Source of the DNA: Stramenopiles sp. TOSAG23-3
Taxonomy: Eukaryota > Sar
Direction of reading: 5' to 3'
DNA length: 33,399 nucleotides
Assembly (NCBI GenBank): GCA_900128585.1
Contig: LT642209.1
Coordinates: 1-33,399, forward strand
Part shown: positions 1 to 8,611 of the stretch, one piece after another
How positions within the stretch are numbered: position 1 is the first letter of the stretch
Layout of the letters: every line of letters starts with the position of its first letter
Made by a program: the position numbers and the translations under genes
The notes under the pieces: model-generated
What the model was told of the DNA's origin: nothing
Database searches by the model: none
Seen by the model: the letters and a program-made list of their open reading frames with translations, nothing else

Positions 1-285
1 TAGTCTATAGTACGCTCCCGTCCGTCGAGGCTAGGGTGTTAATGGTATTGCATGTTAATAAGAATGGCTTCTATGATATATCTATGTATAAATTGATGTT
101 GACTACAACAATTTTTAGTATTGAAATAGCTAGTAAAATAGTATATGATCACAGTAGCTAGCATTAAATAGCAGGCAAAATGGTACTTTTTTTTCGGTAA
201 AAATTTTAGGCTATGGTGTGTGGTGTGCATTTTGGATGTCGCTACAACAACCAAGTAATCCCATCTGGTCAACAATCCCATATGG
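1..285. other. Left-edge region with no convincing gene
   Basis: I see no gene here that I would defend. A minus-strand frame is open across it (39-356), but it has no TATA-like box at the usual distance, low-complexity composition and no recognisable domain. Its upstream part overlaps the better-supported small gene at 286-414. Near the right end there are two copies of a short motif (TCCCATCTGGTCAACAA and TCCCATATGGTCAACAA, about 256-293) related to the repeat family at 3878 and 17301. Confidence 0.5.
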
Positions 286-414
286 TCAACAATAATTGAA
301 AAAAAATCCTGACTGCCATACAGACGATAAAAGAGCGATGAAGAGTACAACCCCAACTAATGGAAAATCAATAATCTCGGAAGTCTCGGATATTTCGGAA
401 GAAGTCTCTTTCAT
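286..414 (-). CDS. Small single-pass membrane protein (42 aa)
   Basis: A 43-codon frame divergent from the DNA polymerase gene. The first 16 residues are acidic and Ser/Glu-rich (METS-like polar start), followed by a hydrophobic stretch around residues 18-29 (PLVGVVLFIALL) and a short aromatic tail ending in Cys. The start is supported by a TATA-like box (GTATAAGTA on the minus strand, about 433-441) some 20-25 nt upstream, the spacing seen for most genes here. Function unknown. The topology looks like a virion or host-membrane microprotein. Its stop lies inside the short CCATCTGGTCAAC repeat. Confidence 0.5.
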   Translation of the reverse strand: MKETSSEISETSEIIDFPLVGVVLFIALLSSVWQSGFFFNYC

Positions 415-480
415 TTCTTTTTGAATAAAGAATACTTATACACATTTTTCCGACTATATATAAATTGATTCACATATAAA
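415..480. promoter_or_regulatory. Divergent promoter, small membrane gene / polB
   Basis: The 66 nt between the two start codons hold a TATATATAAA box at about 454-463, some 20-25 nt before the polB ATG, and a TATAAGTA box in the other orientation before the 286-414 gene. Spacing and sequence match other genes in the window. Confidence 0.6.
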
Positions 481-3400
481 ATGTATAAATTTCAACATTT
501 GGACACTCAATCACCGGCGAACGCCATTACTCTGTTTGGTAGAACGTTGGAAGGGAAAAGTATTGCCGCGCACGTACACGGCTTTCAACCAAGTCTGTAT
601 ATCAAAGTAGATGGGGATGCAGACACCTTAATGGCTCGTATCAATCATGCTTTAATTTGTTATTCATCGAGTCGCTTCATCCTACGTGACCCAACAAAAT
701 CGCAGAAAAATGTATCCCGTGCGTGTGAAAATGAGCGACATGCGTATTTTAAGGTTGTGTCCGGACAAGATATTACAGATTACAAAGAAGGCGACTGTCC
801 ACAATTTTTAAAGATCACAACGAAGGACAAGTGGTCATACAATGATTTAAAGGCCATTCTCACGCGCAAATGTGAGTATATTGTCTCGCAAAAGGTGAGC
901 AAGTGTGTTGACGGAATAATGCGCCTATTGAACATGAAATCCAAATACGCGGTTAACGTAGAGTTAAAGAAAGCAAAGAATTATATGTTGGGTCGGCCCT
1001 TTGTGATTTACAATGACCAAGTAGACTACGGACTGCAATACCTAATCGAGAAGGACATATACTCCTGTTCGTGGATGGAAGTTAAAGGGACACCTGTCGA
1101 AGAAAAATTAACGACCTGTGACATTGAGATCGATATAAGCGATATTCGCCAGATTCCATGCGATCAGGTTGCCCCATGGAGAATACTTTCCTATGACATT
1201 GAGTCGGTGCCACATCCACGCGGGAATGGAAAATTCGAATTTCCAAGCGCCGAACGCGATCCAGTATGCACTATTGGCGCTGTTCTACAGGTGAACGAGA
1301 AAGTGGACAAGTACGTTTGGATTCATTCTCCAAACGGTGATCCAATCGAAAAACTTACAGCCATAGAAAACCCACCAGATGAATACAATTCGGGCGACAT
1401 TGTAGTATACCATTTCGATAGCGAACTGGAGATGCTCAAGTCTTTCAATGAATTTATCGTCGAGAACGATATCGATATAATCGAAGGGTACAACACCGCA
1501 TTATTCGACCACCCGTACCTGTTCGACCGGTATGATACACTATGTGGGAACAAGCCCATATGGGGAAGGTTCTTGAATAGGAAATCGTACATCAAAGAAA
1601 AGGTATTTCAAAGCAATCAAGCTGGAAAAAACGTGACAAAGACCTTGTACTGCCCGGGCCGTATCGATCACGATGGGTACCAAGTGATGAAAAAGAACCA
1701 CAATTTGAATTCTTACAAGCTGGACGAAGTTGCTTTCACCTTCTTGGGAACGAAAAAGTATCCAATGGACTACAGTGAGATCTATCCAAAGTACCACACC
1801 AAAGAAGGACGCGACGAACTGGCAGTATACTGTGTGAAAGACGCATGGTTGACCAGAAAGGTTATGCACAAACTTAACAAGCTGTTCGTTTCTTTTCAAC
1901 TGGCCTGTGTTACAGGTATACCAATTAATGATGTCCTGAATCGTGGGCAAGGTATTCGGACTATTGCGCTTATGTTACGCTACTGTAAACGTCGAAGTCC
2001 GCCGTACTTTATTCCAAGGAGGGAGACGAAGGCGAAGTTCAAGAAGTTCAACGTTTTGACAAACGAGCTGGGAATTGCACAGAACAATGAGGAAGTGAGC
2101 GAAGGATTCCAAGGTGCTGTGGTATTAGAACCAAAGCCAAAGTTCTACAAGGATGCGATCGCAACGCTGGACTTTGCATCCTTGTACCCGTCCGTGATGA
2201 TTTCTATGAACATGTCGTATGAAACTATTGTATCAAGGGAAAAGATGTTAAAAATGGGATGGACAGAAGGGAATCAAGTTCGAACGGTACCAGATTATTC
2301 ATTTGTAGACGGTAGAATGAAAACAAAGATTAATTACGATACAAATGTTATTTTTGCAACGAAAGAGACTCGGGTGGGTATCATGCCTGAGATATTAGCT
2401 TCTCTGTGGGAAGAACGTAAACGGGTAAAAAAACAAATGAAGAAACACCATCCAGATACCGTTCAGTACAAAATCGCAAATGGTCGTCAACTTGGTCTCA
2501 AGGTCTGTATGAACTCTATCTACGGATTCACGGGGGCATCCGTTGGGTTTCTTCCGGAAAAACGCATTGCCGAAAGCGTTACGAAGTATGGTCGTGGTTT
2601 AACGTTAAAAACTCAAGATCTTATTGAAAATCATCCAGTGTGGGGAAAGCAACATGGTGTGAAGTGCGTATATGGCGATACGGACTCGGTATTCTGTCAC
2701 TTACCGCGTTCATTGTGCGATGGAGACACTCCAGAAGCTACTGTAAAACGAGCAGAGGAAATAGGAAGAGAAATGGGTGAATATGTAGACGCACACTTCT
2801 TACGTCCTATTGAATTGGAATTTGAAAAAATATACTTGCCATTTATGTTGTTGAAAAAGAAGCGCTATTGTGGAAAAAAATATGAAGAGGGTCATGTAAA
2901 AATTGACATGAAGGGAGTAGAATGCGTCCGAAGAGATTTCTGTCCTCTGCTGGTAAAAACTCAAAAGGAAATGCTCACGACATTGATGAACACCATGAAC
3001 GTTGAAAAAGCATGCAATATAGTCAGCAAAGCTGTGCAAGACTTGGTGTTAGGAAAAGTACCATTGGAGTTATTAACGATGAGTAAAAAATTATCGCGTT
3101 CACCTTGTGACTATAAAGTCAAGGGCGCACATGTCAACTTGGCGATGCGAATTAACAAGGAAAGAGGTGAACAGCATGGCTTCGTTGCTGGAGATCGCGT
3201 ACCATATGTAATAGCGAAAGGTTCGTCCAGTAAGGTGTCTGAAAATGCGGTGTTACCAGAAGAAATTACAAGTGGAAAATATGTGATTGATATCGAATAT
3301 TACAAAAACAAGCAACTGATACCGCCGATGCTACGAATATTGGAGAAATTATGCGACAACCCGAGGTCTCTCTTCCTTTGCAAGAGCATTAAGAAGCCAA

Positions 3401-3522
3401 GCATTACAGGAATGTTCAAAACGTGGGTAAAGAAGCGACCGCGGGAATCTGAGCCTGTTTTCAAGCCCAAAAAAATAGTGAAGAAAAGCAAGAAAACAAC
3501 ACTGTTTAATTTTTTTAAGTAG
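481..3522 (+). CDS. polB: Family B DNA polymerase (delta-like)
   Basis: Replicative DNA polymerase with proofreading exonuclease, 1013 aa. Exonuclease motifs are visible: YDIES near residue 238 (Exo I), EGYNTALFD near 335 (Exo II) and YCVKDAW near 450 (Exo III). Polymerase motifs follow in order: DFASLYPSVM near 563 (A), KVCMNSIYGFTG near 675 (B), YGDTDSVF near 731 (C) and LKKKRY near 791. Both catalytic Asp clusters are intact, so it should be active. It lacks the cysteine-rich C-terminal zinc and Fe-S motifs of cellular Pol delta. Instead it ends in a basic tail with KKTTLFNFFK, which resembles a PCNA-interacting (PIP) box; a second PIP-like stretch is SITGMF near 977. PCNA is encoded in the same window. 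Start: first ATG, 20-25 nt after TATATATAAA. Confidence 0.98.
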   Translation: MYKFQHLDTQSPANAITLFGRTLEGKSIAAHVHGFQPSLYIKVDGDADTLMARINHALICYSSSRFILRDPTKSQKNVSRACENERHAYFKVVSGQDITDYKEGDCPQFLKITTKDKWSYNDLKAILTRKCEYIVSQKVSKCVDGIMRLLNMKSKYAVNVELKKAKNYMLGRPFVIYNDQVDYGLQYLIEKDIYSCSWMEVKGTPVEEKLTTCDIEIDISDIRQIPCDQVAPWRILSYDIESVPHPRGNGKFEFPSAERDPVCTIGAVLQVNEKVDKYVWIHSPNGDPIEKLTAIENPPDEYNSGDIVVYHFDSELEMLKSFNEFIVENDIDIIEGYNTALFDHPYLFDRYDTLCGNKPIWGRFLNRKSYIKEKVFQSNQAGKNVTKTLYCPGRIDHDGYQVMKKNHNLNSYKLDEVAFTFLGTKKYPMDYSEIYPKYHTKEGRDELAVYCVKDAWLTRKVMHKLNKLFVSFQLACVTGIPINDVLNRGQGIRTIALMLRYCKRRSPPYFIPRRETKAKFKKFNVLTNELGIAQNNEEVSEGFQGAVVLEPKPKFYKDAIATLDFASLYPSVMISMNMSYETIVSREKMLKMGWTEGNQVRTVPDYSFVDGRMKTKINYDTNVIFATKETRVGIMPEILASLWEERKRVKKQMKKHHPDTVQYKIANGRQLGLKVCMNSIYGFTGASVGFLPEKRIAESVTKYGRGLTLKTQDLIENHPVWGKQHGVKCVYGDTDSVFCHLPRSLCDGDTPEATVKRAEEIGREMGEYVDAHFLRPIELEFEKIYLPFMLLKKKRYCGKKYEEGHVKIDMKGVECVRRDFCPLLVKTQKEMLTTLMNTMNVEKACNIVSKAVQDLVLGKVPLELLTMSKKLSRSPCDYKVKGAHVNLAMRINKERGEQHGFVAGDRVPYVIAKGSSSKVSENAVLPEEITSGKYVIDIEYYKNKQLIPPMLRILEKLCDNPRSLFLCKSIKKPSITGMFKTWVKKRPRESEPVFKPKKIVKKSKKTTLFNFFK

Positions 3523-3549
3523 TATAAATAATGAAAAAATAACTATTAA

Positions 3550-3864
3550 ATGAAATTTATTCTCTTCTTTCTGTTATTAACTACGGCGTACGGGCAACAG
3601 TGTACACAATGCGACGAGAAGACTGAGCTCGGTCGTTCCACTTGGCATTTATTACATGAAATAGTGAAACACGCGGACCCAGAGTATTCTCCAGCTTTCA
3701 TGAACCTTATAAAAATATTGAGTGTGTTGTATCCTTGTGAGGATTGTAAAGTTCATATTTCCGATTACATCAGCAACAGGAGAATCGAAATGACAGAGAA
3801 ATGGTTGTGCGAATTTCATAACTCTGTGAATGTAAGATTGGGCAAACCAATCCATGGTTGTTAG
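3550..3864 (+). CDS. Erv1/Alr-type thiol oxidase with signal peptide
   Basis: FAD-dependent sulfhydryl oxidase of 104 aa; in these viruses the family makes disulfides in virion proteins. The signature is complete: GRSTWHLLHE (about 28-37), active-site CEDC at 63-66, HNSVNVRLGKP at 90-100 for FAD binding, and a C-x16-C pair (Cys87, Cys104). A second CxxC (CTQC, 18-21) sits N-terminally as a likely shuttle pair. Unusually, it opens with a hydrophobic segment of about 12 residues ending TTAYG, which reads as a cleavable secretion signal, so the enzyme may act in the ER lumen rather than the cytosol. TATAAATAA (about 3524-3532) lies 20-25 nt before the ATG, directly after the polB stop. Confidence 0.9.
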   Translation: MKFILFFLLLTTAYGQQCTQCDEKTELGRSTWHLLHEIVKHADPEYSPAFMNLIKILSVLYPCEDCKVHISDYISNRRIEMTEKWLCEFHNSVNVRLGKPIHGC

Positions 3865-3877
3865 AATTAGGGTTATT

Positions 3878-3903
3878 ATGTACCAGATGGGATGTTGGGA
3901 TGT
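3878..3903. repeat. Dispersed copy of TGGGATG repeat family
   Basis: These 26 bases are an exact reverse complement of 17292-17317, at the left edge of the 14-bp tandem array. The sequence continues with further TTGGGATG and GATGGTCC iterations to about 3927. It lies in the gap between the thiol oxidase and HNH genes and codes for nothing I recognise. Confidence 0.8.
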
Positions 3904-4043
3904 TGGGATGATGGTCCGATGGTCCGTGAGTACCACTAAAACATGGGAATGATAACTAATCTCTTCTGTAAGACATTTGAAAACATTTTGAAAACGAATT
4001 GGAATGCTTTTCTAACTATTTAAAGTCACAAATTCCAATCAAA

Positions 4044-4715
4044 ATGAAGACCTGTACCAAATGCAACAAGAGCAAAGCGCTCACGGAGTTTTACAAGGAC
4101 TCTAGAAACAAGCGCGATGGACTGAAATTCCGATGCAAAGTGTGTGATAATGCCATTAAAAAGAAGTGGACCCAAAACAACCGGGAGAAACACAATACAT
4201 ACCTTAAGAAGTACTACCAAAACAACACGGAGAAATTCCGTGGATCAAGCAAGAAGTACCGCGAAAACAACCGAGAGAAATGCAATGCATTGAACAGGAA
4301 GAGGCAAAAACGCCCGGAAGTCCGGAAGAAAATTAATGCACGTAACAGGGAACGTAGAAAGACCGATTCACAGTTCAAGCTTAGAATGAATTTAAGCTCC
4401 CGCTTATGGCATGCACTCAAAGGCAAGGTCAAGAGTGCGAGTACCATGAAATTACTGGGCTGTTCGTACAAGCATGCAATGGAACATCTCGAAAAGCAGT
4501 TCCTTCCCGGAATGACATGGGATAACCATGGAAAATGGCACATCGATCATATGATGCCATGTAACTCCTTTGACCTGAGCGATCCCGAACAACAGAGACA
4601 ATGTTGTCATTACACCAATCTACAGCCCATGTGGGCATCGGAGAACATAAGCAAAGGAGATAGCATACTCTACAATCGTACATGGAATGGATGTAGATGG
4701 ATAAATACTATATAA
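4044..4715 (+). CDS. HNH homing endonuclease no. 1
   Basis: A 223-aa HNH nuclease of the kind common as a selfish gene in large DNA viruses. The N-terminus carries a CTKC...CKVC zinc pair (residues 4-34). The middle has three degenerate copies of a basic YxxNNxEK-type repeat, probably DNA contacting. The HNH core spans about 157-195: GMTWDNHGKWHIDHMMPC, then CCHYTNLQPMW and EN. An ATG 15 codons upstream (3999) is in frame, but I chose 4044. It matches the start of paralogue no. 2 and is preceded at 20-30 nt by CTATTTAAAG. Its stop abuts the stop of the convergent neighbour. It resembles the nuclease at 27087-27659 in layout and motifs. Confidence 0.9.
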   Translation: MKTCTKCNKSKALTEFYKDSRNKRDGLKFRCKVCDNAIKKKWTQNNREKHNTYLKKYYQNNTEKFRGSSKKYRENNREKCNALNRKRQKRPEVRKKINARNRERRKTDSQFKLRMNLSSRLWHALKGKVKSASTMKLLGCSYKHAMEHLEKQFLPGMTWDNHGKWHIDHMMPCNSFDLSDPEQQRQCCHYTNLQPMWASENISKGDSILYNRTWNGCRWINTI

Positions 4716-5207
4716 TCATACTACAAACATCCATCCAACTACTTTGAACTTATGTTCCTCACTCTCCAAATGTATATACAGATATTTTATCGGCGGGTTA
4801 TTCTCAACCACGAAGCGTAACGTTTCGGATGACTGTTCATCCGAGAGGTCGGCTCCGAGGTCTTGCAATACAATATCTGTTAGTTCTTCTTTCGACAACA
4901 GAATACCATCATAGAAGAGAGGATAAAGTATTAGCCTCGTCCGCTGTACGACGGTCATTTCGTGGCACACTGGTGGAAGCTTTAATCCATCAATGGTCCT
5001 ACCACTGACAAGATCATCGAATGGATTTGCGGATTTTTTTCTATTGAACTTTACAGATAGGTTTTTGGAAACTTTTCTTCTTTTCTTGCCCTTGCTGTAA
5101 AACTGTTGTTTCCGTTTGGAACGCTTGACCGATGCCTCGCCGAGTTGTTTTAAAAGAGACCGTACTTTTTGTCGTTGTTCGTCCGTCAATGGTGTAACGT
5201 CTTCCAT
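4716..5207 (-). CDS. Unknown basic protein (163 aa)
   Basis: I do not recognise the family. Residues 28-60 are strongly basic (VKRSKRKQQ, KGKKRRKVSK, NRKKS), like a nuclear localisation or nucleic-acid-binding segment. The C-terminal half looks globular (LPPVCHEMTVVQRTRLILYPL onward) and ends in a hydrophobic FKVVGWMFVV. A TATATATA box precedes the start in the promoter region shared with the GIY-YIG gene. Its stop touches the stop of HNH no. 1. No catalytic motif seen. Confidence 0.75.
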   Translation of the reverse strand: MEDVTPLTDEQRQKVRSLLKQLGEASVKRSKRKQQFYSKGKKRRKVSKNLSVKFNRKKSANPFDDLVSGRTIDGLKLPPVCHEMTVVQRTRLILYPLFYDGILLSKEELTDIVLQDLGADLSDEQSSETLRFVVENNPPIKYLYIHLESEEHKFKVVGWMFVV

Positions 5208-5262
5208 CTGTGTATATATATTAAATCATTTTAGCATATAAATAGTATACTTTTTATTGTAA
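5208..5262. promoter_or_regulatory. Divergent promoter with two TATA boxes
   Basis: TATATATATT (about 5213-5222) serves the minus-strand gene starting at 5207. CATATAAATAG (about 5235-5245) serves the plus-strand gene starting at 5263. Both lie within the usual 10-30 nt of their starts. Confidence 0.55.
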
Positions 5263-5679
5263 ATGCCACTGTATGTATATTTGATTAGTCATAACAAGCC
5301 TGAAATTAAGACGCATACTTACATTGGATGCACCGAAAATTTTTTGAAACGTTTGAATCAGCACAACGGGTTGGAGAGTGGTGGACCACGGATTACGAAG
5401 CGAGCTGCTGGGTCTTGGAAACCTGTGATTATATTAAAAATAGAGAACAAAAAAATAAAACCCAAACAGGTGAAAAAAGAATGGAAACAGAGCTCAAGAG
5501 GGCTGGAAAGTCGTATTAGAAAGGGATTAGAATTGGCAATAAAAAACAAGCTAACAATTGTTTTACCTAAGAATAAAAATAGCCACATACCATCTGTTAA
5601 ATATTTAAATGAGAAATGGGACGGTGAAAAAATTGCCATGACAACCGAAGAATGGACCACACTACTTGAGAAGTTTTAG
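5263..5679 (+). CDS. GIY-YIG nuclease, Slx1-like
   Basis: A 138-aa GIY-YIG endonuclease. Motifs: VYLI at 5-8 and TYIGCT at 19-24 (the GIY and YIG strands), Arg30 in FLKRLNQHNG, and GPRITKRAAGSWKP at 41-54, the pattern typical of the Slx1 branch. Slx1-like proteins cut branched DNA and are common in iridovirus- and phycodnavirus-like genomes, where they may process replication or recombination intermediates. No C-terminal RING/PHD finger is present, unlike cellular Slx1. The basic C-terminal part (KKIKPKQVKKEWK) may bind DNA. Its 3' end overlaps the convergent gene by 18 nt. Confidence 0.9.
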   Translation: MPLYVYLISHNKPEIKTHTYIGCTENFLKRLNQHNGLESGGPRITKRAAGSWKPVIILKIENKKIKPKQVKKEWKQSSRGLESRIRKGLELAIKNKLTIVLPKNKNSHIPSVKYLNEKWDGEKIAMTTEEWTTLLEKF

Positions 5680-6333
5680 CTTTTTTCTTTTCTTTGCTTG
5701 TATATTAAAAATTGGAACATCGTTCCGACGAATTTTGATATCCAAAGATTTACGCGGGAAATCGAATACAATTTTTGCGATAAAAGCACGGTATTTCTCA
5801 GTCAACTCCTTTATATACGCCGAATCAAATAACTCAATATCGGTAATTCGGAGGATATAGTGCGTTGCATGTAATGTTATCTCGCTGTTAAATTCCATAT
5901 ACGTCATTCCTAGAACATTGCGGAATATTCCTCTGACATGCTGTTTATCAATAGTGTCCACCATTGTGAGATCATAGTTTATAGGAATATCTCTTTCGTC
6001 TAATTCAATGTCGTGTTTTCGTTTTTTCGTCCCTTCCTTATGCTTGTAGGCATCGATTTTGATTTCCGACGTATTCAAGTCAACTTGAATGGATATAACG
6101 TTGTTGTTCATCATCGGAATTTGCGAAATATCGTTCAATGTCATTTTTGGGGGGTTACACAATATCATGGAGAACTTCGTAGGGAATTTGGAATATACCC
6201 TCAGTTTCATGGTCGAAGATCCGTCGAGACTGCTTACTACTTTTATAACTTCTTCCACGAATCGGCTATCGTTGTCGTGTAGACCTTTGTGGCGTTTCAA
6301 ATGGACTTGAGGGGTGGTAGGTGACGCCGCCAT
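5662..6333 (-). CDS. Unknown protein (223 aa)
   Basis: Family not recognised. I start it at the ATG giving MAASPTTPQ, because an A/T-rich TATATAAAAA box lies just upstream. A longer frame to 6393 is open but would bury that box. The protein has a mix of strand-like and helix-like segments, a lysine-rich linker (TKKRKHD), a long ordered C-terminal half and a basic end (AKKRKKLKLLK). No membrane segment. Overlaps the 3' end of GIY-YIG and, at its 5' end, 37 nt of the gene upstream on the same strand. Confidence 0.75.
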   Translation of the reverse strand: MAASPTTPQVHLKRHKGLHDNDSRFVEEVIKVVSSLDGSSTMKLRVYSKFPTKFSMILCNPPKMTLNDISQIPMMNNNVISIQVDLNTSEIKIDAYKHKEGTKKRKHDIELDERDIPINYDLTMVDTIDKQHVRGIFRNVLGMTYMEFNSEITLHATHYILRITDIELFDSAYIKELTEKYRAFIAKIVFDFPRKSLDIKIRRNDVPIFNIQAKKRKKLKLLK

Positions 6334-6686
6334 AGGTAATATATAAAAAAAACAGTCATGCTTAAATACACCAGCGAATTGATGTATTTGCACCTATTTC
6401 GCCTTTTCTCGGGAGGCGTACAGGATATATCTACGGTGCCATTCATTATATTTGTGGATATTAACGGCCGTAACCCTTGACCTTCCACAATACTTCTCCA
6501 CAGTGATACGGTATAGTCGGTGATAGTCTCAAGATTATTCACCTGTAATTTAAAGCCTTGGCCGCCGTGCATGTAGCCTTTGAACGATACATCCATATCA
6601 GGGTTATCTGTATCGTTTATTCCATCTATAATTTCGTCAACTGTTTTGTTCTGTTTGAGCCTACGATTAAACACAGATTTGGACAT
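6297..6686 (-). CDS. C-terminally anchored membrane protein (129 aa)
   Basis: Unknown family. About 100 polar N-terminal residues are followed by one hydrophobic helix (SLVYLSMTVFFIYYLW, about 104-119) and a short basic tail (RRHLPPLKSI), the layout of a tail-anchored or type II membrane protein. Its last 37 nt overlap the start of the downstream gene in another frame. No enzyme motif seen. Confidence 0.7.
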   Translation of the reverse strand: MSKSVFNRRLKQNKTVDEIIDGINDTDNPDMDVSFKGYMHGGQGFKLQVNNLETITDYTVSLWRSIVEGQGLRPLISTNIMNGTVDISCTPPEKRRNRCKYINSLVYLSMTVFFIYYLWRRHLPPLKSI

Positions 6687-6707
6687 TTAGATTAAATTAA
6701 CCACTAT

Positions 6708-7109
6708 TTATAGTTTGATATTTAATACAATTATGATTAAAAGGCTAAAGTAGCGGCACACCCAGATTGCGGTTCTAAGAATGTTCGCTTTTCGAATGGT
6801 CTCCAACATCTCCATTGATTCCCCGTCGTCCATCATTTTAAACTGATGGTACAAAGCTATTATAGAGACGAATAAACACAACAAATGCAACACAGCTGGT
6901 GGGACAGCCCAGCCTACGAAGGTACACAATACAATGGTACTTACAATTTCCAAAAAAGCAAACGGACCAAAAGCTTTTGTTGTCCTATCCATTAGTACAT
7001 CGCGTTGCATGTCTTCTATTAACGGAAAGGAAATGAGCTCGTACACCAAACCAGCGGTAACTATACAACAACAAGATAGATTGATTAATGACCAGACCAA
7101 TACTTCCAT
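6708..7109 (-). CDS. Four-helix membrane protein (133 aa)
   Basis: I start it at MEVLVWSLIN, 10-25 nt after a CTATAAATATATAAG box, which itself lies in the 3' end of the upstream RING gene. Three to four hydrophobic helices are evident: about residues 3-24, 44-68, 70-86 and 112-131. A short polar loop (MMDDGESMEML) separates the last two. Function unknown. Confidence 0.7.
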   Translation of the reverse strand: MEVLVWSLINLSCCCIVTAGLVYELISFPLIEDMQRDVLMDRTTKAFGPFAFLEIVSTIVLCTFVGWAVPPAVLHLLCLFVSIIALYHQFKMMDDGESMEMLETIRKANILRTAIWVCRYFSLLIIIVLNIKL

Positions 7110-7123
7110 TTTTATGAAGTGTC

Positions 7124-7720
7124 TTATATATTTATAGGTATTAATTCCATCAACCATTCTGCATCCATCGTTTTCAAAAAGTCTTTGTTTTCATACATTT
7201 TAACGACTTTGTGCGTGAAAAAGGTTTCAAACTCTGTAGGTAAGCTCATAACTTGTATCCACTGCATTGCTTCTGTAAATCTCATCTGCAAAGAGATGAT
7301 ACAATCACAAAAGTCAGTCATCATATCTCCTATGATTCTTCTCTCTCCATCTGTCCACTCAGTACTCGATTTTTCAATTTCGTGTGCGTGTTCAATACGT
7401 TTGACCAAGACTTTCGCCATAATATGTACTTTTTTATCTACATGAACTGTAATACCACTTTTTTTGTGGAATTCAATCAATTGCTGACACCATGTATCTG
7501 GTTCTTCTTCCGGTATGCAATCAACCAAATCAAAGTTCGGCTTTTCTTCTATTACAACTTCACGACACTTGGGACATGTCACCTCTTCTTCATCGCTTCT
7601 ATATTTGGCCATGCAAGTCTCACAAATACCATGTCCACAAGGTTGCAACACCAAAGGTTTATTGATTTTGGAATATCTGTTCCAACATACAGGACATTTT
7701 GGTAGAACTACGTAATCCAT
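7124..7720 (-). CDS. RING-finger protein (198 aa), putative E3 ligase
   Basis: N-terminal RING of the C3HC4 kind: CPVC at 9-12, then PCGHGICETC around 27-36 and CPKC around 49-52. The rest is mostly helical with acidic stretches. RING domains usually recruit E2-ubiquitin, so this is a candidate E3 ligase, and ubiquitin itself is encoded at 26500. The substrate cannot be guessed. CTATAAAATAG lies about 20-25 nt before the start. The 3' end carries the TATA box of the next gene. Confidence 0.85.
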   Translation of the reverse strand: MDYVVLPKCPVCWNRYSKINKPLVLQPCGHGICETCMAKYRSDEEEVTCPKCREVVIEEKPNFDLVDCIPEEEPDTWCQQLIEFHKKSGITVHVDKKVHIMAKVLVKRIEHAHEIEKSSTEWTDGERRIIGDMMTDFCDCIISLQMRFTEAMQWIQVMSLPTEFETFFTHKVVKMYENKDFLKTMDAEWLMELIPINI

Positions 7721-7747
7721 TAAAAAGCATGTAATCTATTTTATAGG

Positions 7748-8590
7748 TTAGTTTTTAAATACACGTCCATGGGCGGTAACAACCCAATATTGAACCATTA
7801 CAAATATCACAATATCGGAAAAAAACCATGAAAAGGCCATCCCAAATGAAGAAACGATGCAGGCGGTGTGCAACAAGGGAAAATTTATCATTCTGTAAAA
7901 ATTATCCGAATTTTTATTTCTGTTTTTATCTGCCGAAAACCAAAGAATTCCGAACACTAAAACATGAAGTAATGATGAAATCGGATATCCAGAGTCACAC
8001 GATGTACCTTGCCATTCTGCACGTGGAATTAAGTTGTATTGATTCATACTATCGAAAATAAAATGAACAAGCATCAAAACAACAAAGACAGCAGCATAAA
8101 TGCCAGCGTAAGTAGCACGATTAAAATCACCCTCTTTGTAGGCATTGTAAATATGTTTGATTTGTTCTTTTGATAGGAAATATTCGTGTGCGACTGTGCC
8201 ACTGATGATATTACATAATGCTGCAAGATACAGATACTGTATTTCGTAATTATCGCTTTCCCGAATTTTGCACTGAGACGCGTACCCGAGAGCAAGACCG
8301 TTGAAGATAGCGCCTACGGCTCCCGCTACAACATGCAATTGTTTGACTGGTGCCAACACTCCCGTGCCAAAAACACCAACAAGCGAGATAATACTCAGTA
8401 CTTGGGGAGTTGTTCCTTCGTACGATGGCATCAGTATGACAAGAAGCAACGAAATTATATTGAAAATCCAGAAAGTCCCTAGGATAAATAATCCTTCAGG
8501 AAAACGTTTCTCGCGTTCGAGACGCTTTTCGCGTAGTTGATCACGTGTATCTTTATTATCGAAGTTCATTGGTGTAAAACCGTCATCCAT
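7748..8590 (-). CDS. Multi-pass membrane protein (280 aa)
   Basis: Unknown family. A charged N-terminal arm (RDQLREKRLEREKRF, about 16-30) precedes about eight hydrophobic helices covering most of the protein. A conserved-looking loop has Cys and Gly (GTSCDSGYP, near 197). GTATAAATAAG precedes the start. It resembles in general style the other multi-pass proteins at 19928, 20669, 23590, 28326 and 32647; I cannot show homology by eye. Confidence 0.75.
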   Translation of the reverse strand: MDDGFTPMNFDNKDTRDQLREKRLEREKRFPEGLFILGTFWIFNIISLLLVILMPSYEGTTPQVLSIISLVGVFGTGVLAPVKQLHVVAGAVGAIFNGLALGYASQCKIRESDNYEIQYLYLAALCNIISGTVAHEYFLSKEQIKHIYNAYKEGDFNRATYAGIYAAVFVVLMLVHFIFDSMNQYNLIPRAEWQGTSCDSGYPISSLLHVLVFGILWFSADKNRNKNSDNFYRMINFPLLHTACIVSSFGMAFSWFFSDIVIFVMVQYWVVTAHGRVFKN

Positions 8591-8611
8591 TTGTAAGTAT
8601 GTTTATCTTAT

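Noticed and set aside
39-356. 105-codon minus-strand frame at the left edge
   Set aside because: No promoter at the usual spacing, low-complexity sequence, contains the short repeat, and overlaps the better-supported gene at 286-414.
1540-1950. Long minus-strand frame inside polB
   Set aside because: Shadow of the polB frame; no promoter or recognisable domain.
4005-4030. TTCTAAC...TTTAAAG as a splice acceptor before HNH no. 1
   Set aside because: No GTAAGT donor lies at a suitable distance upstream; the A/T stretch is better explained as a TATA-like promoter.
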